A model generated the notes under the pieces. The model was not told the origin of the DNA and did not search any database. It worked only from the letters and a program-made list of their open reading frames with translations. The translations under genes and the position numbers were made by a program. From JAGBWK01 sp964490275 (GTDB lineage Bacteria; Bacteroidota; Bacteroidia; Bacteroidales; Muribaculaceae), in the NCBI GenBank assembly GCA_964490275.1, contig CAZBBL010000091.1:1-8081 (forward strand): 8,081 bases of DNA, in the 5' to 3' direction. Below, piece after piece: positions 1 to 6,569 of this stretch; position 1 is the stretch's first letter; each line of letters begins with the position of its first letter.

Positions 1-1
1 C

Positions 2-295
2 AACTTCCTCGGCAACGTGCGCCAATGGCAAGAACTGTTCTTCCACAGCCGCTTCTCGCAGACCCCACTGCTCAACCCCGACTTCGTCTCGCTGGTCAAC
101 GCCTATGGCATTGGCGCCGAGAATGTCGACGACCGCAGCCAACTCGGCGACGCCATCAATCGCATGGTCAACCACAAAGGAGCCTACTTGCTCAACGTCA
201 ACATCGACCCCACCGACATGATTTTCCCGATGATACCGTTGGGAGCATCGGTCGACAAGATGATGGTCAATGCCAACGAGTATTTCCAATATTAA
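2..295 (+). CDS. ilvB: Acetolactate synthase large (catalytic) subunit, 3' end only
   Basis: This is the last 97 codons of a gene that enters from the left edge; the reading frame is open from base 2 to the TAA at 293-295. Acetolactate synthase is a thiamine-diphosphate enzyme that condenses two pyruvates, or pyruvate and 2-oxobutyrate, in the first common step of valine, leucine and isoleucine synthesis in the cytoplasm. The segment opens with NFLGNVRQWQELFF, matching the conserved LGMVRQWQ stretch just after the cofactor-binding motif of the family. It ends with MIFPMIPLGASVDKMM, the usual acidic/PM-P-G tail. The GDG...NN cofactor motif itself lies outside the window. Its regulatory partner ilvN starts 18 bases downstream, so the two are surely co-transcribed. 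The GTG at 17 is an internal valine, not a start. Confidence 0.93.
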   Translation, partial: NFLGNVRQWQELFFHSRFSQTPLLNPDFVSLVNAYGIGAENVDDRSQLGDAINRMVNHKGAYLLNVNIDPTDMIFPMIPLGASVDKMMVNANEYFQY

Positions 296-313
296 TCTCA
301 TAGAGCGATTATT

Positions 314-859
314 ATGGACAAGAAACTATACACGATATCAGTGTTCTCCGAAAACAACGTCGGAGTGCTCAACCAAGTGACAATCATATTCACCCGCCGC
401 TGCATCAACATCGAGAGCATCTCGGCCAGCGCAACGTCAATACGTGGCATCCACAAACTGACGCTGACAGCGTGGTCAGACTACGAATCGATGCAAAAGG
501 TAGTGAAACAAATCGAAAAGCGTATCGACGTCATCAAAGCCTTCCTCCACACCGACGACGAGATTGTCTACCAAGAGGTGGCGCTCTACAAAGTGCCTAC
601 CGAAGGGCTGCTCCACGCCGCCGACTTGGAAAACATCATACGCCACTACAACGCTCGCGTGCTCGAAATCACGCCCGAATATGTAGTGCTCGAAAAAACA
701 GGCCACAACGACGAGACCGAAGCCCTTTTCGAAGAACTACGTCGATTCGACATACGTCAATTCGTACGCTCGGGCCGCGTAGCCGTCACTAAGTCGCCCG
801 TCGAATTGGTGTCAAACTATATCGAACAACAAGCCAAACTTCACCCCGAAAACGAATGA
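314..859 (+). CDS. ilvN: Acetolactate synthase small (regulatory) subunit, ACT domain
   Basis: A 181-residue protein that binds the IlvB catalytic subunit, activates it and carries valine feedback inhibition. Residues about 4-75 form an ACT domain starting LYTISVFSENNVGVLNQV and continuing with INIESISA. By comparison with E. coli IlvH, N14, G17 and N32 sit at the positions of N11, G14 and N29, which shape the valine pocket, so feedback control looks intact. Residues about 85-165 are the second, C-terminal ACT-like domain (QEVALYKV; FDIRQFVRSGRVAVTKS). The length is slightly above the E. coli protein (163) because of a short C-terminal extension. The ATG at 314 has no Shine-Dalgarno sequence, as is usual in Bacteroidetes. 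It lies 18 bases after ilvB, and its TGA overlaps the next start (ATGA at 856-859). The symbol ilvH would serve equally well. Confidence 0.95.
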   Translation: MDKKLYTISVFSENNVGVLNQVTIIFTRRCINIESISASATSIRGIHKLTLTAWSDYESMQKVVKQIEKRIDVIKAFLHTDDEIVYQEVALYKVPTEGLLHAADLENIIRHYNARVLEITPEYVVLEKTGHNDETEALFEELRRFDIRQFVRSGRVAVTKSPVELVSNYIEQQAKLHPENE

Positions 860-1611
860 GCCAACCCTCACTCAAAGAATTTTCAATAGAGCGATTTTTG
901 AGCGCCGCCGAGTGCAACGCTCAATCTGAGATTTCACTGCCGCTGTTGGCGCAGCGCCTCATCGAGGTGTCGACTGCCCATGCAAATGCGCTCAACATCG
1001 GCTACGACCGACTGACGCCCGACGGCAACGCTTGGGTATTATCGAGAATGAACATCAAAATCGATCGTATGCCGGCCATCAACCGCAACTATCGCATGAT
1101 TACCTGGCTGGAATCGCTCAATCGCCACTTCTCCGAACGCAACGTAGAGATACAAGACGCCGACGGCTCTACCATCGGCTACGCTCGCTTAATATGGGTC
1201 GCTATCAACATCGATTCGCGCCGACCGGCCGACCTCTCTGAGTATATGCAGGGAATAGAGACTTCCGACAGGCCGTGCCTAATCGACAAAAGCCAACGCC
1301 TACCCTTAATTACCGAGCCCGACGTTTGCTCAACATATCAATTTAAATATTCCGACATCGACTTCAACCGTCACGTCAACACCTCGCGCTATATACAATT
1401 TATACTCGACAACTGGGATGTAGAATTTTTCGACCGCAATCGTATTGCCGCTTTCGAAATAGCTTTTCGCAACGAGGTGCGCCACGACCAAATGGTAGAA
1501 GTATGCCGCAAAACCGGCAACCAGACACACGACATCCAACTGATGCGCGACGGTGCAGTATGCACTCGCGCCCACATACTCTTTGCCACTCGCCCTACGT
1601 CAGACAACTGA
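856..1611 (+). CDS. Acyl-ACP thioesterase (FatA/FatB-like, double hotdog)
   Basis: A 251-residue cytoplasmic enzyme expected to hydrolyse acyl-acyl carrier protein and release free fatty acid. The N-terminal hotdog (about 8-125) has the family pattern WLESLNRHFSERNVEI, then DADGSTIGYARLIWVAINID and RRPADL. The C-terminal hotdog (about 158-246) carries YSDIDFNRHVNTSRYI. D169, N171, H173 and, 36 residues after N171, E207 (FRNEVRHDQ) match in order and spacing the Asp-Asn-His-Glu set proposed for plant FatB, so the active site looks complete. The start overlaps the ilvN stop as ATGA, implying translational coupling and one mRNA with ilvBN. From memory, Bacteroides species also carry this gene between ilvN and ilvC. 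Why a thioesterase sits among branched-chain amino acid genes is not shown here; a link to branched-chain fatty acid supply is a guess. Substrate chain length cannot be read from the sequence. Confidence 0.88.
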   Translation: MSQPSLKEFSIERFLSAAECNAQSEISLPLLAQRLIEVSTAHANALNIGYDRLTPDGNAWVLSRMNIKIDRMPAINRNYRMITWLESLNRHFSERNVEIQDADGSTIGYARLIWVAINIDSRRPADLSEYMQGIETSDRPCLIDKSQRLPLITEPDVCSTYQFKYSDIDFNRHVNTSRYIQFILDNWDVEFFDRNRIAAFEIAFRNEVRHDQMVEVCRKTGNQTHDIQLMRDGAVCTRAHILFATRPTSDN

Positions 1612-1613
1612 CG
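1598..1613 (+). other. Small perfect hairpin over the thioesterase stop codon
   Basis: CGTCAG and CTGACG form a 6-bp perfect stem around the loop ACAA, with the TGA stop inside the 3' arm. No T-run follows (the next bases are ACTCCGG), so this is not a typical intrinsic terminator. It could protect the 3' end of the ilvBN-thioesterase mRNA, or be chance. Confidence 0.4.
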
Positions 1614-1635
1614 ACTCCGGTCTCTCTCGACACGT

Positions 1636-1680
1636 CCCTCCATATCCTACCGCGCTTGCGCGGACCCCTCCATACTGAGA
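1636..1680 (+). repeat. GC palindrome between two copies of CCCTCCATA
   Basis: CCCTCCATA occurs at 1636-1644 and 1666-1674, 30 bases apart. Between them lies the perfect GC-rich palindrome CCGCGC-TT-GCGCGG (1650-1663), which would fold with a CTTG tetraloop. No T-run follows on either strand, so a simple terminator is unlikely. The right copy continues as CCCTCCATACTGAGA; a near-inverse copy, TCTCAGTATATGGAGGG, lies just before the ilvC terminator at 7626-7642. Together this resembles remnants of a dispersed intergenic repeat rather than regulatory sequence of the nearby genes. Confidence 0.45.
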
Positions 1681-1687
1681 GTTATAC

Positions 1688-1719
1688 TTTATTTATAAGT
1701 GCTCAGATTTTTATACTTT
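1688..1719 (+). promoter_or_regulatory. Weak candidate promoter for the lectin/FN3 gene
   Basis: The AT-rich stretch before the gene at 1753 has a possible -33 box TTTA (1688-1691; consensus TTTG) and, after a 20-base spacer, TATACTTT (1712-1719; consensus TAnnTTTG, missing two positions). The 9-mer TTATACTTT is present twice, at 1682-1690 and 1711-1719, 29 bases apart. The match is poor, but some promoter is expected here: the gene is separated from the ilv genes by 141 bases with hairpins and has an unrelated role. Confidence 0.3.
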
Positions 1720-1752
1720 CTAAACGCTCCATAATCTAACATTTAAGCAACA

Positions 1753-3558
1753 ATGAAAAAACTAATTTCGCTTATGACAGGCCTCGTAGTCGCCGCAACC
1801 GGCTACACAGCATCTGCGCAAGACGACCTTAAGGTCTTCATCGACACAGATTTTTCTACAATCTTCACCGACGGCACCGAAGCCGAGCCCGGCGACGACA
1901 TCGCTACATCGCTCTATTCAGGCGACTTCTACACCAAAACCGATAAAGTTTGGCGTGGCTCCAAAGTTCACTCAGCCGGTGGCTGCATCTGGGTTGAAGA
2001 CAACGGCTACATCGAATCTTCCTACCTCACGGGAGCCTCATCTTCCACTCCTATCCGCGTCACCATGGTCGTACGCTCAGGCGCTGAATACGGTGGCGGA
2101 GCACAATTTGGTATCAGCACTACCACCAACACCGAATATCTCTACGACGACCAATGGACCACAATCACCACTATCTTTAGCGGCGGCTCGTCATATTCTC
2201 GCGTGAAAGTGAGCCCATATTTGGCTGCCAATGGTATCTACATCAAATCAATCAAAGTTGAAAGCAGCTCAACATTCGTAGCTCCCACAACAGCTTACCA
2301 GCCCAGCGACGCCGACGGCACATCGTTCACCGCTCGCTGGAAAGCAGTCACCGGTGCTACTTATCAACTCGACGTCTACTCTTACGACGCCGACGGCTCA
2401 AAAAAATACCTGCTTCAAAACCAATCGGTCGACACCAACTCATATAAAGTGAGCGGCCTCGATGCCAACACCACCTACTATTATGTAGTGCGCGTAGTCA
2501 AAGGCGACAACGTCTCGGCCAACTCTGAAGAAATCGAAGTAGTAAAAGTAGTCAGCGAAATCGCCGCCCCCACAGGCCTCAAAGCCACCGACGTCACCGA
2601 CAACGGCTTCACCGCCTCTTGGAATGCAGTTGAGGGCGCTATCAGCTACATCGTCAACTACTACGAAACTTCCGTCACCGCTGAAGCGGGTATCCAAACC
2701 ATCTTCGACGAAGACTTCGCAGGCATCAACTTCGGCACATTCTCCTCTGTAAGCTACAGTGGCGATCTCAACGACTACACCAAGCAAACAGGTTGGGAAA
2801 CCGACTTCTCAAAAGCTTTCTGTGAAGGCAACTTCGTAATCTATCCCTACGGCAGCAACAACTCAGTGATTACTCCCGCCATCGATTTGGCAGCCAACAA
2901 CGGCGCTTTCACCGTCAACCTCAACCTCGCTGAAGCCACCTATGGCACATACAAAACCGGTGGCACCGTCACCGTCTCTGCCTTAGACAGCGAAGACAAC
3001 GTATTGAGCACCGCCACTATCACAATCGACACTGCTGCCTACAAGCTCTATAGCGTCGACCTCACCGGTGGCAATGCCGCTACTCGCATCAAACTCACCT
3101 ACACCGACAGCAACAAACTCTACATCGACGAAATCAGCGTAGCTCAAATGCTCCCCGCAGGCTCTACCGTCACCAAAGTAGTAGAAATCGCCAACACCGA
3201 AAACACTTCCTACACTTTCAATCAGCCCAAAACGGCCGACGCTAAACGTTCGTTCACCGTTCAATCAGTGGCTCGCACAGTCGTAAGCAGCGAAATCACC
3301 ACCATCTCATCGGTTGAGTCGGAAGCATTCGACGTAGAATCGGCTTCAGGCGTTGAAACAATCACTATCGGCAACGATACTGCCAAAGCTTGGAAATCGG
3401 CTGTCAACGAATTGACAATCGAAGGCAACAACGCTACTATCTACGACCTCAGCGGCCGCGTTATCGCCAGCGTCAAGGGCAACGCTACCATCGCTATCGA
3501 CAACAAAGGCGTAGTAATCGCCGTGGTAGATGGCAAGTCATACAAATTTATCTTCTAA
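1753..3558 (+). CDS. Exported lectin-like / fibronectin III protein with T9SS-like tail
   Basis: A 601-residue exported protein of unknown specific function; a binding or adhesion role is inferred from its domains. Residues 1-22 are a signal peptide (MKKL, hydrophobic core, cleavage likely after TASA). Residues about 25-172 look like a beta-sandwich of the galactose-binding/concanavalin type, ending GIYIKSIKVE. Residues about 177-265 are a fibronectin III domain (SFTARWKAVTGATYQLDVY; TYYYVVRVVKGDN). A second FN3 begins at about 272 (APTGLKATDVTDNGFTASW) but breaks off near 309. A second lectin-like sandwich fills about 315-466 (FDEDFAG; SVITPAIDLAANNGAFTVNL; KLYIDEISVAQ). The FN3 pattern then resumes at about 469-528 (STVTKVVEIANTENTSYTF). 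The end (about 552-601: ATIYDLSGRVIASV, GKSYKFIF) resembles a T9SS sorting domain, which would lead to surface attachment or release. No catalytic motif was seen. The ATG at 1753 gives the signal peptide directly; there is no Shine-Dalgarno sequence. Confidence 0.82.
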   Translation: MKKLISLMTGLVVAATGYTASAQDDLKVFIDTDFSTIFTDGTEAEPGDDIATSLYSGDFYTKTDKVWRGSKVHSAGGCIWVEDNGYIESSYLTGASSSTPIRVTMVVRSGAEYGGGAQFGISTTTNTEYLYDDQWTTITTIFSGGSSYSRVKVSPYLAANGIYIKSIKVESSSTFVAPTTAYQPSDADGTSFTARWKAVTGATYQLDVYSYDADGSKKYLLQNQSVDTNSYKVSGLDANTTYYYVVRVVKGDNVSANSEEIEVVKVVSEIAAPTGLKATDVTDNGFTASWNAVEGAISYIVNYYETSVTAEAGIQTIFDEDFAGINFGTFSSVSYSGDLNDYTKQTGWETDFSKAFCEGNFVIYPYGSNNSVITPAIDLAANNGAFTVNLNLAEATYGTYKTGGTVTVSALDSEDNVLSTATITIDTAAYKLYSVDLTGGNAATRIKLTYTDSNKLYIDEISVAQMLPAGSTVTKVVEIANTENTSYTFNQPKTADAKRSFTVQSVARTVVSSEITTISSVESEAFDVESASGVETITIGNDTAKAWKSAVNELTIEGNNATIYDLSGRVIASVKGNATIAIDNKGVVIAVVDGKSYKFIF

Positions 3559-3585
3559 GATAATAGAAGAGGAAATCACCACATT

Positions 3586-3627
3586 ATCGGGACACCGCCG
3601 TATCAACTCGGCGGTGCTCCGATTTTT
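3586..3627 (+). terminator. Strong intrinsic terminator after the lectin/FN3 gene
   Basis: The arms 3586-3600 and 3609-3623 pair over 15 positions with one A-C mismatch and one G-T wobble; the eight pairs next to the loop (CACCGCCG/CGGCGGTG) are perfect. The loop is TATCAACT and a five-T run follows (3623-3627). It lies 27 bases after the stop codon of the preceding gene and only 20 bases before the ATG of the protease gene, so it could also act as an attenuator for that gene. Confidence 0.85.
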
Positions 3628-3647
3628 CACCTATCAACGTCTCTGTT

Positions 3648-6434
3648 ATGAAGCTCACTCTCAAAACTATTATAGCGCTGATGGCAGCCATGCCTCTACA
3701 ACTGGTTGCCTCACCCATCAGCCCTACCGAGGCACAAGCTACCGCCGAGAGATTTCTTAATAGCAATCGCTTGGCCGGCACGTCATTAAACCCCGCTAAG
3801 GCATCGTCGCGCTTGGCCAAATCGCTCGCCAAAGCCGACAAACCTTTCTATATTTTCAACCGCGAGGGTGGTGGATTTGTCATCGTCAGTGGCGACGACC
3901 GTCTGCCACAGGTGCTCGGATACTCTCTTACCGGCTCTATCGACGTCAACGACCTACCGTCGCAGCTCGACCAACTCTTGGCCATCAATGCCGACATCGT
4001 CACCAACGATATCAATGTCAGCGACACAAAAGCTGTGGCTGCCGGCACGCCGATTGTCAGTCCCTTGCTCGGCGACATCACATGGAGCCAAGGCTATCCA
4101 TTCAACGAAATGTGCCCGACGACAAGCTCGTCGCACTATTACGTTGGCTGCGTAGCCACCGCCGCCACTCAAATCATGCGCTACTACAACTACCCCACAA
4201 TCGGTAGCGGTTCAAAATCATACACCTGGAACAGCCAAACACTCTCGGCCGATTTCGGTGCTACAACCTACGATTGGGCCAATATGCCGGCTATCATCCC
4301 CGACGCCCCCACCGACGCCCAAGTAGTGGCCCTATCAACATTGGCCTATCACTTTGGCGTCGCCGTTGAAATGGAATATATGGACGGCGGCTCCGGCGCT
4401 TACACCATGCTCGTGCCGACCGCCTTGCGCGACTATTTCGGCTACGACAGCTCCGTGAGAATGCATTCACGCGACTACTACGACACCAACGAGTGGATGA
4501 CAATGATCAAGACCGAGCTCAACGCCGGCCACCCCGTCTACTATTCAGCTACGTCCGAAGACCTCTCGGGCGGCCACGCATTTGTCTGCGACGGATACGA
4601 CGATGCCGACTACGTGCATATCAACTGGGGCTGGAACGGTAGCAGCAACGGATATTACCGCATCAACCACCTCGACCCATCGAGCATAGGCACCGGTGGC
4701 GGCTCGGGAGGCTACAACGTAGACCAAGAGATAATCACCGGATTTGCCCCCGCCGGCACTGTCGCCAACCCCTCAACCGTGATGGCAATCTATGGCGCAA
4801 CTCGCCTCACGGGCAACTTCTACGGCACCGATTGCACATTGATGACCTATGCCGAGAACCTCGACACTCGCGCGTTTGACGGCACAATCCATGCCGTATT
4901 GGTCGACAACGACGGCAATATCGTTGCCGATCTGCGTAGCCAATCGCTCGCCATCGAAGGCTTCAGCGGTGGCCGCTCAGGCGCCACTATGGTAACCATG
5001 CGCAACGTCCCGGTAAATGTCGACGGCGTAGCCGACGGCAACTACCAACTGAGATTTGCATTCAAAGCCTCAACCGACGCCAACCTTACCGTAATGCGCC
5101 ATCCCGAAGGCCTGCCCTCGTATATGGATTGTAGCGTAAAGAATGGAGTAATCACCTCAGCGTCGTCTCATCAGCCCACGCCAAAAGCCCAATTGGTGGC
5201 CCCGATTACAGCCCAAGGCGAAGTGTATGCCAACGCAAGCGCTACCCTGTCGACAACCATTGCCAATCTCAGCACAGACTACGGTTTGTCGTCGCTCATA
5301 CTGCGCTTCACATCCGCAACAACCGGAGCGACCTACGACTCTACCCACGAGGTAAGCATCTACAACCTTTCTACCGAGGATGTCAACTTCGACGTAACAC
5401 TCGACGAAAACATGCCCGCCGGCGACTATTATCTGACCGTCGCTCACTCGGGCTATGAGTCGGAACCTTTCGACGACAGCTTAGTCGGCCAAAGCAAACT
5501 CACCGTGCTGCCCGAGCGCACATCTCCGGTCATTCGCTTTACAACCAACATCGTCGACAACAACAGCGACTCGCAATATCGCCAAGGCGAAACTATCATG
5601 CTCGCCATGAAGATGAAAAACTTTGGCGCTGCCGGCTCTTCACGCGTCGTATGTCGCATCAGTCCCGCCGATAATCCCGACAAAGAGCAAGTGCTCATAG
5701 CCGGCGATGTCACCCTTGCCAAAGGCGAAACAGCGACAAAAACCATCTACAACACCCTGAGCGTCGACCCCGGCGAATACGTAATCAGAGCCTACTACCT
5801 CGACGGAAACTCAAAAGAGCAACCCGCTATCGGTAGTGACGATCTCCATATTACAGTGACCGCCAACGACAACCTCACGCTCGAAGCCGTTAGCCTCGAT
5901 ATGCCCACCCAAATCAAGTCGACCGAACGAGTTGACGTAAGTTTGACAGTCAAAGCCAACGCCCGCTATTCAGGCTACATCTATGTGCGTCTGCGTCAAT
6001 TCACCAACTCCGGTGGCGAAATCGTCTACATGGGCAACAACACCATCGAAGCCGGCGAAACCAAAACCGTCACCACCAAATATCGTCCCGGTGTCGCCGA
6101 CGGCCTTTATATGCCGATAGTCGAAGCTCGCATCAACAACACATTGCTGCCGCTTACCAACCGCGACGCCTACTATCGCGAAGTGACCATCGGCGAGAGT
6201 GCCGGCGTAGACAACATCACCGCCGACAATGGCACAACTTTTAGCTTCGACGGAACAATCGTCGTAGCCAACGGCAACGACCCCATCGTCGAATTGTCGG
6301 TCTACGACCTCAACGGACGCGCTATTGCCTCTACCACAACCAATGAACTGAGCGTAGAAAAGCTCCCCGCAGGGCTCTACATCGTAAGAGTTGTGACCTC
6401 AAAAGGCTCAAAAACAGGAAAAATTATCAAATAA
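3648..6434 (+). CDS. Secreted C10 (streptopain-family) cysteine protease, multidomain
   Basis: A 928-residue exported papain-fold protease. Residues 1-22 are a signal peptide (cleavage near LVAS). About 23-130 form the inhibitory propeptide typical of the family (PFYIFNREGGGFVIVSGDDRLPQVLGYS), so the enzyme is probably made as a zymogen. The catalytic domain spans about 135-370: nucleophile C168 in YYVGCVATAATQIMRYYNYP, H310 in GGHAFVCDGYDD, and N326-W327 in INWGWNG. The His-to-Asn spacing of 16 equals that of streptococcal SpeB (H340/N356). SpeB has 398 residues; the extra length here is about four beta-rich Ig/CARDB-like modules (about 375-505, 510-621, 627-739, 741-848) and a C-terminal domain (about 854-928: VYDLNGRAIAS, LPAGLYIVRVVTSKG, KIIK) of the T9SS sorting type. 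Host or dietary protein cleavage outside the cell is the likely role. No adjacent inhibitor gene was seen, and no promoter between the upstream terminator and the ATG. Confidence 0.92.
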   Translation: MKLTLKTIIALMAAMPLQLVASPISPTEAQATAERFLNSNRLAGTSLNPAKASSRLAKSLAKADKPFYIFNREGGGFVIVSGDDRLPQVLGYSLTGSIDVNDLPSQLDQLLAINADIVTNDINVSDTKAVAAGTPIVSPLLGDITWSQGYPFNEMCPTTSSSHYYVGCVATAATQIMRYYNYPTIGSGSKSYTWNSQTLSADFGATTYDWANMPAIIPDAPTDAQVVALSTLAYHFGVAVEMEYMDGGSGAYTMLVPTALRDYFGYDSSVRMHSRDYYDTNEWMTMIKTELNAGHPVYYSATSEDLSGGHAFVCDGYDDADYVHINWGWNGSSNGYYRINHLDPSSIGTGGGSGGYNVDQEIITGFAPAGTVANPSTVMAIYGATRLTGNFYGTDCTLMTYAENLDTRAFDGTIHAVLVDNDGNIVADLRSQSLAIEGFSGGRSGATMVTMRNVPVNVDGVADGNYQLRFAFKASTDANLTVMRHPEGLPSYMDCSVKNGVITSASSHQPTPKAQLVAPITAQGEVYANASATLSTTIANLSTDYGLSSLILRFTSATTGATYDSTHEVSIYNLSTEDVNFDVTLDENMPAGDYYLTVAHSGYESEPFDDSLVGQSKLTVLPERTSPVIRFTTNIVDNNSDSQYRQGETIMLAMKMKNFGAAGSSRVVCRISPADNPDKEQVLIAGDVTLAKGETATKTIYNTLSVDPGEYVIRAYYLDGNSKEQPAIGSDDLHITVTANDNLTLEAVSLDMPTQIKSTERVDVSLTVKANARYSGYIYVRLRQFTNSGGEIVYMGNNTIEAGETKTVTTKYRPGVADGLYMPIVEARINNTLLPLTNRDAYYREVTIGESAGVDNITADNGTTFSFDGTIVVANGNDPIVELSVYDLNGRAIASTTTNELSVEKLPAGLYIVRVVTSKGSKTGKIIK

Positions 6435-6465
6435 ACAATCGATTCAAAACAATTTTGGATAATTT

Positions 6466-6497
6466 ACTGAATAATTAAAAGAATTTTGTTACCTTTG
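6466..6497 (+). promoter_or_regulatory. Bacteroidetes-type promoter of ilvC
   Basis: TACCTTTG at 6490-6497 matches the Bacteroidetes -7 consensus TAnnTTTG perfectly and is followed by CA, as is common. The -33 box is weak: ACTG (6466-6469), 20 bases upstream, matches TTTG at two of four positions. Transcription would begin around 6503-6505, giving a leader of roughly 65 bases before the ATG at 6570. The surrounding gap (6435-6569) is strongly AT-rich compared with the genes. The promoter lets ilvC be expressed independently of the ilvBN transcript. Confidence 0.75.
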
Positions 6498-6569
6498 CAT
6501 CAGAAATCGTTATCAATATTCTTACAGGAGTTATCCAATAGTACGAATCAAAACTAAATTGCTTCTATC

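Noticed and set aside
25..303. Alternative + frame over the ilvB end
   Set aside because: Arg/Gln/His-rich out-of-frame reading of the conserved ilvB sequence.
1650..1663. GC palindrome as an intrinsic terminator of the ilvBN-thioesterase mRNA
   Set aside because: No T-run follows on either strand; kept only as a repeat or structure.
2440..2787. 115-residue minus-strand open frame inside the lectin/FN3 gene
   Set aside because: The composition (runs of V, D, G, F) is the mirror of Asp/Thr/Ala codons on the + strand; there is no start signal or domain.
3550..3570. Two alternative small hairpins over the lectin/FN3 stop codon (TATCTT-CT-AAGATA and TCTTCTA-AGATAA-TAGAAGA)
   Set aside because: They are mutually exclusive and AT-rich, so thermodynamically weak, and lie just before a much stronger terminator; chance is likely.
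6454..6457. TTTG as the -33 box of the ilvC promoter
   Set aside because: It is 32 bases from the -7 box, beyond the usual 19-21 base spacer.
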